NCBI RefSeq assembly: GCF_013344475.1
Contig: NZ_JABUOU010000004.1
Span: 333,286 to 397,285, forward strand
Reading direction: 5' to 3'
Source: Martelella limonii
GTDB taxonomy: Bacteria; Pseudomonadota; Alphaproteobacteria; Rhizobiales; Rhizobiaceae
Length of the DNA: 64,000 nt
In this document: positions 1-8,045 of the stretch, piece by piece
How the letters are laid out: every line of letters begins with the position of its first letter
Position numbering within the stretch: the stretch's first letter is position 1
Translations under genes and position numbers: made by a program
Notes under the pieces: model-generated
The model's input: the letters and a program-made list of their open reading frames with translations, nothing else
What the model was told of the DNA's origin: nothing
Databases searched by the model: none

Positions 1-1
1 C

Positions 2-559
2 AGCGCCGCCGATGCGGAAAAGGTGGTCGCCGACATGTCAGCCGGCGACACGCTGGTGCTCCAGCTTGAAATTCCTGCCCCGGCCATTCGCGCCGCCCTT
101 GTTGGCGCCCGCGAAAAAGGCATCCGGACCGTGCTCAACACAGCGCCGCTGACAGCCGAAGCCGCGGAACTCGGCGCGCTCGCCGACATCGTCATCGCCA
201 ACGAGACCGAATTCGAGCGCCTTGTGGGCGCCGACGAACTCGGCAGTGAAGGCCGGATTTCGATGCTGAAGAGCCGCCACGACAAGACCGGCCAGACGAT
301 CGTGATCACGCTCGGCGCCGATGGCGTTGTAGCCATGCATGAGGGCAATTTCCATCGGATCGACGCCCTGAAGATCGATCCGGTCGACACGGTCGGCGCC
401 GGCGACACCTTCTGCGGCTATCTCGCGAGCGGCCTCGACAGCGGCCTCTCCTTCGAGGAGGCCGCCCACAGGGCGTCCGTTGCCGGCGCTCTCGCCTGCC
501 TGAAGCCGGGCGCCCAGCCTTCCATTCCGACAAAGGCGGATGTCGACGCCCGGGCCTGA
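2..559 (+). CDS. rbsK: Ribokinase, PfkB family (5' end outside window)
   Basis: C-terminal part of a PfkB-family sugar kinase; the reading frame is open from base 2, so the start lies upstream of the window. The family phosphorylates ribose or a related sugar with ATP in the cytoplasm. The diagnostic ATP-binding/catalytic motif DTVGAGDTF is present near the C-terminus, with the Asp of GAGD as catalytic base. An N-E-T-E-F stretch after ADIVIAN is typical of ribokinases. The gene converges on the sugar ABC transporter read from the other strand, so a role in catabolism of an imported sugar is plausible but not proven. Another PfkB sugar kinase cannot be excluded because the substrate-binding N-terminus is missing. 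Confidence 0.85.
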   Translation, partial: SAADAEKVVADMSAGDTLVLQLEIPAPAIRAALVGAREKGIRTVLNTAPLTAEAAELGALADIVIANETEFERLVGADELGSEGRISMLKSRHDKTGQTIVITLGADGVVAMHEGNFHRIDALKIDPVDTVGAGDTFCGYLASGLDSGLSFEEAAHRASVAGALACLKPGAQPSIPTKADVDARA

Positions 560-728
560 CCGCAGTCTCCGTTCACCCGAGCGAACCTTGCGCAGTGTGA
601 TGTGTGCGCCTGACATCTCGGGAAAGCGCCGCACGAACAGATGAAGCGTTTGCGTGTTTCGATGAGGCGGAGGGAAGCGCAAGCGCCGCGAACCGAGATC
701 GCGGCAGGCATTTTTGCGCATTTTCGAA

Positions 729-758
729 ACGGCGGCCATTTGCGGCCGCCGTTTTTTT
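729..758 (+). terminator. Rho-independent terminator downstream of ribokinase
   Basis: A perfect 9-bp stem (729-737 with 744-752, six-base loop) is followed directly by a run of seven T on the plus strand. It lies about 170 bp after the ribokinase stop and would end that transcript. Confidence 0.8.
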
Positions 759-799
759 CGTGCGCGCCTCAATCCGGACGCAGTTATCCCGCGTAGAAT

Positions 800-1042
800 A
801 GAAATCCAGACTTGCCAAGGTGCCGGCCATGCCGGTTGTCTGGAACGGGGGTGCGCCCCGCCCCGGTACATCACCCCCCGATGTGCCGGGGGTGCTTGGC
901 TGCAGCAGCCTGCATGTCGCGAAAGCGCAGGACCGGCAGCGCGGCCATGACTGGAGGTGGTCGGGGTAACCCGGCCACTGCGACGGACGAAGCTCGTTCC
1001 GACGCTTGAGGCAGGGCCTTGGGGCCCTGCCTCCTCTTTTTT
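800..1042 (+). ncRNA. Candidate structured GC-rich RNA (unassigned)
   Basis: This interval between two plus-strand terminators has no convincing coding frame but several local stem-loops. CCAGAC at 806-811 can pair with GTCTGG at 838-843. A CGC-GAAA-GCG tetraloop hairpin lies near 918-927. An 8-bp stem TGGTCGGG/CCCGGCCA flanks a short loop near 958-977, and a bulged stem lies near 983-1000. It ends at a strong intrinsic terminator. A TAGAAT -10-like hexamer sits at 794-799, but no good -35 is visible. It does not match the conserved cores of SRP RNA, RNase P RNA, tmRNA or the cobalamin riboswitch as I know them. An independent small RNA is an inference; untranslated filler remains possible. 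Confidence 0.3.
1008..1042 (+). terminator. Strong intrinsic terminator, plus strand
   Basis: A perfect 11-bp stem (1008-1018 with 1023-1033, TTGG loop) is followed by CTCTTTTTT. The T-tract is on the plus strand although the adjacent gene ending at 1044 is on the minus strand. The hairpin could serve both directions, but it best fits a plus-strand transcript that starts after the terminator at 729-758. Confidence 0.75.
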
Positions 1043-1043
1043 G

Positions 1044-2240
1044 TCAGGCCTTGTTCTTGTTGTAGACGTCGAAGACGACGGCTGCGAGCAGAACCAGGCC
1101 CTTGATCACCTGCTGATAGTCGATGCCGATACCCATGATCGACATGCCGTTGTTCATGATGCCCATGATGAACGCGCCGACGACCGCACCGACAATCTTG
1201 CCGACGCCGCCCGACATCGACGCACCACCGATGAACACGGCCGCGATCACATCGAGTTCGAAGCCATTGCCGGCCTTCGGCGTTGCTATGTTGAGGCGGG
1301 CTGCAAACACCAGGCCTGCAAGTGCCGCCAGCATGCCCATGTTCACGAACACGATGAAGTTCAGCCGCTTGGTGTTGATGCCGGAAAGCGCTGCCGCCTT
1401 CTCGTTGCCGCCAATCGCATAGACCCGCCGCCCGAAAGTCGTGCTTTCGGTGATGAAGGTGTAGATCACGGTCAGGATGGCCATCGAGATCAGCACGTTA
1501 GGGAGGCCGCGGAAGGAAGCAAGCTTCCAGGACACGAACACCAGCACGCCGGCGACGATGATGTTGCGTCCCAGGAAGAAGGACAGCGGCTCATCCTCGA
1601 TGCCGTAGGCGACATTGCGCGCCCGCGAACGCCATGCGAGATAGACGATCGCCGCTGCCGCGATGATGCCGGCGGCAAGCGCCGTCATGTTCGGGCGTCC
1701 AACGCCGAAGAGATCGGGCACGAAGCCGGTGGACAGAAGCTGGAACGAACCCGGGAACGGGCCGACCGACTGGCCATTGAGGATCCACAGCGACAGGCCG
1801 CGGAAGATCAGCATGCCCGCGAGCGTGACGATGAAGGACGGGATGCGCCAATAGGCCACCCAGTAGCCCTGCCACGCCCCGATCAGCATGCCGGCCGCGA
1901 TACAGGCGAAGAAGGTCACGACCACGGGCACCTGCCAGTGCACGATCATGACGGCCGCAAGCGCGCCGACAAAGCCGACGACCGAGCCGACCGACAGGTC
2001 GATATGCCCGGCGACAATGACCATCAGCATGCCGAGCGCCATGATGATCACATAGGAGTTCTGAAGGAACAGGTTGGTGATGTTGACCGGACGCATCAGC
2101 ACGCCATCGGTCACGACCTGGAAGAATGCGATGATGACGATCAGCGCGAGCAGGATGCCGTAATCGCGCATTCGCAGGGTCAGATAGGAGCGGATCGAGG
2201 GCTTGTTCTCGTCTGCCGTGGTTTCCTCGGGTGTATTCAT
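1044..2240 (-). CDS. gguB: Multiple-sugar ABC transporter permease, GguB/MmsB-like
   Basis: Integral inner-membrane permease of a ribose/xylose-class (BPD_transp_2) importer, about 398 residues with many hydrophobic segments. It carries the family hallmark AGHIDLSVGSVVGFVGA and the GGASMSGGVG stretch near the C-terminus. It is the last gene of the minus-strand set chvE, SBP paralogue, gguA, gguB, so it should form the channel for sugars delivered by the binding proteins and powered by GguA. The gguA stop is at 2254-2256. I chose the ATG at 2240 because AGAAAGAG lies about 6 nt upstream; an ATG at 2246 and a TTG at 2267 are alternatives. In Agrobacterium the neighbouring gene is gguC, which is not seen here. 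Confidence 0.9.
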   Translation of the reverse strand: MNTPEETTADENKPSIRSYLTLRMRDYGILLALIVIIAFFQVVTDGVLMRPVNITNLFLQNSYVIIMALGMLMVIVAGHIDLSVGSVVGFVGALAAVMIVHWQVPVVVTFFACIAAGMLIGAWQGYWVAYWRIPSFIVTLAGMLIFRGLSLWILNGQSVGPFPGSFQLLSTGFVPDLFGVGRPNMTALAAGIIAAAAIVYLAWRSRARNVAYGIEDEPLSFFLGRNIIVAGVLVFVSWKLASFRGLPNVLISMAILTVIYTFITESTTFGRRVYAIGGNEKAAALSGINTKRLNFIVFVNMGMLAALAGLVFAARLNIATPKAGNGFELDVIAAVFIGGASMSGGVGKIVGAVVGAFIMGIMNNGMSIMGIGIDYQQVIKGLVLLAAVVFDVYNKNKA

Positions 2241-2253
2241 CGTCATCTCTTTC

Positions 2254-3774
2254 TTACTTCCTGACAATGAAGGACATGATGCGTTCCTGGCTCGCCTCTT
2301 CAGCGCTCAGTTCACCCACCAGTGCCCCCTCGTTCATGATGTAGATGCGGTCGCACATGCCGAGCAGTTCCGGCATTTCGGACGAGATCATCACCACGCC
2401 GCGGCCTTCGGCGGCGAGCTGGTTCATCAAGGTATAGATCTCGTATTTCGCGCCGACATCGATGCCGCGCGTCGGCTCGTCCAGGATCAGTACGTCGGGC
2501 TGCGTGAACAGCCATTTCGACAGCACCACCTTCTGCTGGTTGCCACCCGAAAGGTTGACAACGCGCTGGCCGACCGTTGGCGTGCGGATGTTCATCGCCT
2601 TGCGATAGTGCTCGGAGGTCTTGGCCTCCTCGGCGGTATTGAGAACGCCGTATTTCGAAACGCCGGCGAGATTGGCGAGCGTGACATTCTTGGTGATCGG
2701 CTCATCGAGAATGAGGCCAAGCCCCTTGCGGTCTTCCGTCACATAGGCAAGGCCGGCGTGAATGGCCTTCGGCACGGTGGAGACATCCACCTTGTCGCCG
2801 CCGAGCCAGACTTCGCCCGAAATGTTGCGGCCATAGCTGTGACCGAAAATGCTCATGGCAAGCTCGGTGCGGCCGGCCCCCATCAGGCCGGCAATGCCGA
2901 CGATCTCGCCCGCGTGAACGTTGAAGCTGGCGCTCTTGATGACCTTCCGGTCGGCCTGCTCGGGATGCCAGACGGTCCAGTCCTTCACCGCCATCAGTTC
3001 CGCGCCGATTTTGTGCTCGCGTTCCGGATAGCGGTTTTCCATGTTGCGGCCAACCATCGCCTGGATGATCTTGGCCTCGCTAACCTCCTCGGCGTGGCAG
3101 TCGATCCCGGCGACCGAAGAGCCATCGCGCAACACCGTGATGTTGTCGGCGACTTCCTCGACCTCGTTCAGCTTGTGCGAAATCAGGATCGAGGTGATGC
3201 CCTGCTGCTTCAGTTCCTTCAGCAGCTTCAGAAGCTTGGCGCTGTCGGATTCGGAAAGGGCCGCCGTTGGCTCGTCGAGGATCAGGAGCCTGACATCCTT
3301 CGAAAGCGCCTTGGCGATTTCCACAAGCTGCTGCTTGCCGACGCCGATCTTCTCGACGAGCGTTGCCGGCGGATCCTTGAGGCCCACCTTGCGCAGGAGC
3401 TTTTCGGTGCGGTCGAAGGTTTCCGGCCAGTCGATCACGCCGGCGCGTGCGACTTCATTTCCAAGGAAGATATTTTCCGCGATCGACAATTGCGGCACCA
3501 GGGCAAGCTCCTGGTGGATGATGATGACGCCCTTCTTCTCGCTGTCCGCAATTCCGGAAAAGGTCGCCAGCTCGCCGCCATAGTAGATTTCCCCGTCATA
3601 GGATCCATGGGGATAAACGCCGGACAGAATTTTCATCAATGTGGATTTGCCGGCTCCGTTTTCGCCGACCAGCGCGTGAATTTCGCCTTCGTCGACCTTC
3701 AGGTCGACATCACTCAACGCCTTCACACCGGGAAACGTCTTCGTGATCTTTCGCATTTCGAGCAATGTTGTCAT
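2254..3774 (-). CDS. gguA: Multiple-sugar ABC transporter ATPase, GguA/MmsA-like
   Basis: Cytoplasmic ATPase with two fused nucleotide-binding domains (506 residues), the form used by ribose/xylose/galactose-type importers. The first domain has Walker [10 protein letters not shown] (37-45) and Walker B LLILDEPT with a degenerate signature ([14 protein letters not shown]). The second domain has the classical signature [16 protein letters not shown] and Walker [20 protein letters not shown]. It lies between the binding-protein gene and the permease gene, 13 nt upstream of gguB. The ATG at 3774 is preceded by ACAGGTGTC; an in-frame upstream extension to 3813 has no better ribosome site. Confidence 0.93.
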   Translation of the reverse strand: MTTLLEMRKITKTFPGVKALSDVDLKVDEGEIHALVGENGAGKSTLMKILSGVYPHGSYDGEIYYGGELATFSGIADSEKKGVIIIHQELALVPQLSIAENIFLGNEVARAGVIDWPETFDRTEKLLRKVGLKDPPATLVEKIGVGKQQLVEIAKALSKDVRLLILDEPTAALSESDSAKLLKLLKELKQQGITSILISHKLNEVEEVADNITVLRDGSSVAGIDCHAEEVSEAKIIQAMVGRNMENRYPEREHKIGAELMAVKDWTVWHPEQADRKVIKSASFNVHAGEIVGIAGLMGAGRTELAMSIFGHSYGRNISGEVWLGGDKVDVSTVPKAIHAGLAYVTEDRKGLGLILDEPITKNVTLANLAGVSKYGVLNTAEEAKTSEHYRKAMNIRTPTVGQRVVNLSGGNQQKVVLSKWLFTQPDVLILDEPTRGIDVGAKYEIYTLMNQLAAEGRGVVMISSEMPELLGMCDRIYIMNEGALVGELSAEEASQERIMSFIVRK

Positions 3775-3876
3775 GACACCTGTCACCCGTTTGGCACCGG
3801 GCCGTCGCTTCAAGGCGAAAACCCCACCCTTTCCATCGACGCATCGGCCTTTGAAGGCAATCGAAATGATGCGTCA

Positions 3877-3907
3877 GGCCCGCCGCCGGAAGAACCGGCG
3901 ACGGGCC
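3877..3907 (-). promoter_or_regulatory. Intercistronic stem-loop between binding protein and ATPase
   Basis: In the minus-strand RNA a 13-bp stem with a single G-U pair encloses a TTCTT loop (arms 3877-3889 and 3895-3907). No U-tract follows. Such hairpins after a binding-protein cistron usually stabilise the upstream mRNA or partly terminate, giving more binding protein than membrane components. That role is inferred from position. Confidence 0.6.
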
Positions 3908-3927
3908 CTTGAACGAATTTCAGTTTA

Positions 3928-5001
3928 TCAGTTTTCGACCTGCTGCATGGTATAATATCCGCTGTCATCCACCAGGATCTGCTTCCAGTTATCCTTGGTG
4001 ACGATCACCGGCTCCAGCAGGTAGGACGGGACGACCTTATCGCCGTTGTTATAGGTGCTGGTGTCGTTGATTTCCGGCTCCTTGCCTTCGCCGATGGCCT
4101 CCACCATGCCGACGGTCACGCCGGCAAGCTTGCGGGTATCCTTGAAGATCGAGGAGTACTGGTCGCCGTCAACAATCGCCTTGACGTTCGGCAGGTTGCT
4201 GTCCTGGCCGGTGATGATCGGCATGGTCATGTCGCCGGAGCCGTAGCCGATGCCCTTCAGCGAAGAGATCGAACCCATGGCGAGGTCATCGTTGGAGGCA
4301 TAGACGCCGTGGAGCGGCTTGTCGGTGTAATAGGCCGAAAGCAGGTTGTCCATGCGCGCCTGGGCTGCCGCGTTCGACCAGTTCAGCGTACCGATCTTGT
4401 CCATGCCCATCTGGCCCGACGGGATCACGATATCGCCGGAATCGATCAGCGGCTGCAGAACCGACATGGCGCCGTTGTAGAAGAAGTAGGCGTTGTTGTC
4501 GTCCGGCGAACCACCGAACAGCTCGACATTCCACGGCTTCACGTCGGGGAAGCGCTGCTTCAGGCCTTCGACCAGGCTGTTGCCCTGGAGAACACCGACC
4601 TTGAAGTTGTCGAACGTGGCATAAAAGTCAACGTCCGGCGTGTTGAGGATCAGGCGGTCATAGGCGATCACCGGAATATCGGCGGCGGCTGCGTTGGCGA
4701 GCGGGCCGGTCAGCGAACCGCCATCGATGGCTGCGACGACCAGAACCGTCACACCCTTGGTGATCATGTTCTCGATCTGCGACAGCTGCTGCGGAATTTC
4801 GTTTTCGGCGTACTGAAGGTCAGTCTTGTAGCCGGCCGCCTCGAACTGCTCGACCATGGACGCGCCGTCCTTGTTCCAGCGGTCAAGGCCCTTGGTCGGC
4901 ATCGCGATGCCGACATAGCCCTTGTCTGCCGCCATTGCCGGTGCGGCAATGGCAATCGCTGCCACCGAAGCAGCAGCAAAAATTGATACGATCTTTCTCA
5001 T
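3928..5001 (-). CDS. Sugar-binding protein, ChvE paralogue with altered ligand signature
   Basis: Periplasmic substrate-binding protein of 357 residues with a Sec signal peptide ending ...[11 protein letters not shown]. It is closely related along its whole length to the neighbouring ChvE-like protein: both share [24 protein letters not shown] and the YYTMQQ/YYTLDQ tail. It differs at places that are signature residues in ChvE: GLDRW replaces SSARW near the mature N-terminus, and [10 protein letters not shown] replaces SPYDGLSIG in the middle. It probably feeds the same GguAB translocator but may prefer another sugar. Strong hairpins flank it on both sides (3877-3907 and 5148-5173), so it may be transcribed from its own promoter in the 145-bp gap. 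Functional divergence is inference. Confidence 0.88.
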   Translation of the reverse strand: MRKIVSIFAAASVAAIAIAAPAMAADKGYVGIAMPTKGLDRWNKDGASMVEQFEAAGYKTDLQYAENEIPQQLSQIENMITKGVTVLVVAAIDGGSLTGPLANAAAADIPVIAYDRLILNTPDVDFYATFDNFKVGVLQGNSLVEGLKQRFPDVKPWNVELFGGSPDDNNAYFFYNGAMSVLQPLIDSGDIVIPSGQMGMDKIGTLNWSNAAAQARMDNLLSAYYTDKPLHGVYASNDDLAMGSISSLKGIGYGSGDMTMPIITGQDSNLPNVKAIVDGDQYSSIFKDTRKLAGVTVGMVEAIGEGKEPEINDTSTYNNGDKVVPSYLLEPVIVTKDNWKQILVDDSGYYTMQQVEN

Positions 5002-5147
5002 ATCTCTCTCCCGTTTAGGACCTCTAAGGGCCGTATCTTGGATGCACCTCCGAATGTGCGGAGGTCTTCTGCCATAAAACCACCGGGGAACGCCAGAGGT
5101 TTTGAGGCACGTAAGTCAAAAATGATCGGAAGAAGAATTCCGAACGG

Positions 5148-5173
5148 AAAAGGCCGGCGCCAAGGCGCCGGCC
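5148..5173 (-). terminator. Terminator after chvE-like gene
   Basis: A 10-bp perfect stem (5152-5161 with 5164-5173) with a two-base loop is followed on the minus strand by TTTT. It starts 7 nt after the stop of the ChvE-like gene and may separate it from the paralogue downstream, or act as a partial terminator. Confidence 0.65.
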
Positions 5174-5180
5174 CGGATGA

Positions 5181-6251
5181 TTATTTCAGCTGGTCGAGCG
5201 TGTAGTAGCCGCTCTGGTCAACCAGGACCGCTTCCCAGTTCGACTTGTCGACCGAGACCGGTGCCAGCAGATAGGACGGGACGACCTTGACGCCATTGTC
5301 ATAGGTCTTGGTGTCGTTGATTTCCGGCTCGCCACCGGCAAGCAGCGCGTCCACCATGCCAACCGTCACGCGGGCCAGTTCACGCGTATCCTTGAAAACG
5401 GTCGAATACTGCTCGTCGGCAATGATCGACTTGACCGAAGGGACCTCGGCGTCCTGGCCGGTCACGATCGGCATCAGCTGATCGCCGGAGCCATAGCCAA
5501 CGCCTTTCAGCGAGGAAAGAATGCCAATCGACAGGCCGTCATAGGGCGACAGAACGCCATTCACCTGCTTGTCGGTATAGTTCGCCGAAAGCAGGTTATC
5601 CATGCGGGCCTGGGCTTCCGCGCCGTCCCAACGCAGTGTGCCGACCTGGTTCATGCCCATCTGGCCGGACGGGATCACGATCTCGCCGGAATCGATCATC
5701 GGCTGCAGCACGGACATGGCGCCATCATAGAAGAAATAGGCGTTGTTGTCGTCCGGCGAACCGCCGAACAGCTCGACATTCCAGGGCTTGGTATCCGGGA
5801 AGCGCTCCTTCAGGCCCGAAACAAGGCTTTCGGCCTGAAGAACGCCGACCTTGAAGTTGTCGAAGGTGGCGTAATAGTCGACATCGGGGCTTTCGCGGAT
5901 CAGGCGGTCATAGGCGACCACCGGAATGCCGGCGGCAGATGCGTTTGCCAGGGCGTTTGAAAGCGTGGTGCCGTCGATCGAGGCGATCACGAGCGCGTCC
6001 ACGCCCTTGGTGATCATGTTTTCGATTTGCGACAGCTGGTTGGGAATATTGTCCTCTGCATACTGCAGGTCGGTGGCGTAGCCAGCTTCCTTGAACTGGT
6101 CGACCATGGACTGACCGTCCGAAATCCACCGTGCGGAGGACTTGGTGGGCATCGCGATCCCGATCGTGCCCTTGTCCTGCGCAAAGGCCGGAACGGCAAA
6201 GGACGCGACCGTCATCGCCGCAACGGCAAGTGCGGAAACTACCAATTTCAT
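5181..6251 (-). CDS. chvE: ChvE-like multiple-sugar-binding periplasmic protein
   Basis: Periplasmic sugar-binding lipid-free receptor, 356 residues, signal peptide [20 protein letters not shown] ending PAFA/QDKG. It matches the Agrobacterium ChvE pattern very well from memory: [69 protein letters not shown] and FKDTRELA. ChvE binds galactose, glucose, arabinose and related sugars for uptake, and in Agrobacterium also works with VirA in virulence sensing; only the uptake role is supported here. The ATG at 6251 is preceded by GGGAGAG; a longer frame to 6392 lacks a signal peptide at its start. First gene of the minus-strand transporter set. Confidence 0.92.
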   Translation of the reverse strand: MKLVVSALAVAAMTVASFAVPAFAQDKGTIGIAMPTKSSARWISDGQSMVDQFKEAGYATDLQYAEDNIPNQLSQIENMITKGVDALVIASIDGTTLSNALANASAAGIPVVAYDRLIRESPDVDYYATFDNFKVGVLQAESLVSGLKERFPDTKPWNVELFGGSPDDNNAYFFYDGAMSVLQPMIDSGEIVIPSGQMGMNQVGTLRWDGAEAQARMDNLLSANYTDKQVNGVLSPYDGLSIGILSSLKGVGYGSGDQLMPIVTGQDAEVPSVKSIIADEQYSTVFKDTRELARVTVGMVDALLAGGEPEINDTKTYDNGVKVVPSYLLAPVSVDKSNWEAVLVDQSGYYTLDQLK

Positions 6252-6656
6252 AACTCTCTCCCAATTCGCGAATATGTTCTCGTCCTGCGCCTCGGCCGCC
6301 CGTGCGGCCTCAGGTCCTCCCCAACGCAACCCGGAAGGTTGCAAAACGCAGATCGCGGCATGCAACTGAAACCGGAGAGCCGCGCCTGTCAAATTGATAG
6401 TACCGAAGCTGATATACCAATTCTGCTATATATGAAGATTGCCCTTCCCTCAGGTCATTGAATCCCCTGCGGGATTCCAGCGCCCGCAGCATGCCCTGAA
6501 GCATGCGCCTTAGCCTTATGTCTAATACCACGAAGCGCGCGAGGACTGGACGGACGAACGGCCGGGCGACCGGTTTTGGGCAGAAACGAATTTTGAGATT
6601 GATGCAGCGGGCAAGCTGGGTTAAAGAAACCGCGCAGGCCGAAAGGCCATGCAGAT
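6252..6656. other. Intergenic region upstream of chvE-like gene and tRNA-Arg
   Basis: About 405 bp without a supported gene. An AT-rich patch around 6388-6433, including TTGGTATATCAG and CATATATAG read on the minus strand, is the best place for the chvE promoter and a regulator site. In Agrobacterium a LysR-type regulator (GbpR) is encoded beside chvE; no such gene is present here. The stretch next to the tRNA holds the tRNA promoter, not individually recognisable. Confidence 0.4.
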
Positions 6657-6733
6657 GCGCCCGTAGCTCAGCTGGATAGAGTGTTGGATTCCGATTCCAA
6701 AGGTCACAGGTTCGAATCCTGTCGGGCGCGCCA
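6657..6733 (+). tRNA. tRNA-Arg (anticodon CCG)
   Basis: Complete 77-nt tRNA with encoded CCA. The acceptor stem GCGCCCG (6657-6663) pairs with CGGGCGC (6723-6729), G is the discriminator and CCA is 6731-6733. The D-loop is AGCTCAGCTGGATAGAG. The anticodon stem TTGGA/TCCAA encloses TTCCGAT, giving anticodon CCG (reads CGG, Arg). The T-loop GGTTCGAATCC is canonical. The DNA immediately downstream is accessory, in keeping with tRNA 3' ends being common integration targets. Confidence 0.96.
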
Positions 6734-7031
6734 AATACCGCCGATTACCCTCCGCAGTACGCTATAGCCGCCGAGCGCACGCCCTTGCATCTGGTAGAGG
6801 CCGGCCCGCGCGCAGAAGAGCGTAGAAATGGCGGCGTTCGGCGGCGAAAAGTTCGAATCGCTTTCGGTCGAATGATTGTCACAAGAATCCGTCGCGGCTT
6901 GCTGGAGCTGGAGCCGGACGAAGACACACCAATTATCTGGCGAACTACACTGTTCCCAGCTCCTCTCGAGGAGACCTGAAGGACAGCGGCGACTGTGTTA
7001 CGATAACTGAACGAGGTAGTTGGGGGAGTAG

Positions 7032-7700
7032 ATGGGCAATCCGCAAAATTTTAGCATCGACGTTCCGCAACGGTGCCTGATACTGCTTGAACAGTTGTGG
7101 CCTTCGGTTTCGAACAAGGCCGATGGGCGGGAGCTCCCGCTGAACGCGTCATTCCTGCTAGCGATCTCAACGCCGATGGTGAATTTGCCCATCGAGAGGA
7201 TATGGAAGCCGCAGAACGGCCGAGCGGTCGGTCATCTCAATGATGCGATCCTCGATGCCTCGCTCGCAAAGGCGGTGAAGGCGGACATTGGTCAGAACCC
7301 TGTTGTCAAGGCACCGTTCTACGAAGCCGGCGCGTGGCGATATCACTATTTGCCGAAGGGGACAGCATTACCCGACCTTTCCAGACAAGGCCTGCCGCTG
7401 GCCGTTCAACAAGTTCTTGCTACGGACACCGCTCTATCCGCTGCCGACGTGCTTGCTACCGAAACATTCTGCAGCATCCTGCGAAATGGCCTGGCGCACG
7501 GGGGCGTACTCTACCTCGACAGCCATGGCCAAACGACGGAAGGGGCGCCGGTTACGAGGTTCTGCTTTGTTAGTACGAAGCAAAAAAATCAGGCCGTCGT
7601 CGGCCTGCACTTCCTTCAGATCACGATGAAGAATTATCGCGCGTTCCTTGGAAGATGGGTCGGCTGGCTGCAAAACGGGACTGCAATGCCCGCGACCTAA
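7032..7700 (+). CDS. HEPN-like protein (Rx4H motif), putative RNase/effector
   Basis: Protein of 222 residues, ATG preceded by GGGGGAG at good spacing. Residues 151-156 read RNGLAH, the R-x4-H motif of HEPN RNases with the polar Asn typically found after Arg, set in LRNGLAHGGVLYLD. The rest has no signal peptide or membrane segment and is predicted to be largely alpha/beta mixed. It resembles proteins annotated with the pEK499_p136 HEPN domain as I recall them; that assignment needs a profile search. HEPN proteins commonly act as RNA-cleaving toxins or effectors in anti-phage and toxin-antitoxin systems. It sits just downstream of tRNA-Arg and upstream of the GHKL/NOV-like gene on the same strand, separated by 345 bp, so co-function is possible but co-transcription is uncertain. 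Confidence 0.65.
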   Translation: MGNPQNFSIDVPQRCLILLEQLWPSVSNKADGRELPLNASFLLAISTPMVNLPIERIWKPQNGRAVGHLNDAILDASLAKAVKADIGQNPVVKAPFYEAGAWRYHYLPKGTALPDLSRQGLPLAVQQVLATDTALSAADVLATETFCSILRNGLAHGGVLYLDSHGQTTEGAPVTRFCFVSTKQKNQAVVGLHFLQITMKNYRAFLGRWVGWLQNGTAMPAT

Positions 7701-8045
7701 AAATGTTTCCTTAAATCATCCTGCTTACTTGCCATTTTACTGCACTTATTCTCACATCCGGTCCAAGGTCCGCACGCGGCTTCAATAAGCCGGTCAGATC
7801 CATCGGTTGAGCCTGGAGGTAGCAGTCGTGGCACCAGCTAGGCTGGCACGTTGGGGAAGCGGACGTTACTCGAACCGTTCTTTGTAATACGATGAGCGCC
7901 TCTACGGGCTCGAGGTGATTTTCAAGGGCATAACCTTCTCGATCCTTTAGCGACGGTTTGCTTTCCTCTCCTTTGTGCTATCCCTCGCTCGGGGATGGAA
8001 GGCGACAATCAGCCTGCAGAGCAGCTTTAGGGGAGGAAGCAATTC
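7701..8045. other. Intergenic spacer inside the accessory island
   Basis: 345 bp with no supported coding frame and a lower GC content than its neighbours. It must hold the promoter of the large gene that follows, whose ribosome site GGGGAGGA lies at 8030-8037. I see no clear intrinsic terminator for the upstream gene and no tandem repeats. Confidence 0.4.

Noticed and set aside
800-1042. GCCACTG near 973-979 suggested a cobalamin riboswitch
   Set aside because: The other conserved B12-box elements are missing, and there is no downstream plus-strand gene to regulate.
957-2264. Long plus-strand open frame rich in His, Asp and Arg over the permease gene
   Set aside because: Exact antisense shadow of the gguB coding frame; composition is that of an opposite-strand frame in a high-GC gene and has no ribosome site.
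6785-6979. 64-codon frame between tRNA-Arg and the HEPN-like gene
   Set aside because: No ribosome site, no family pattern and arginine-rich composition; treated as chance.
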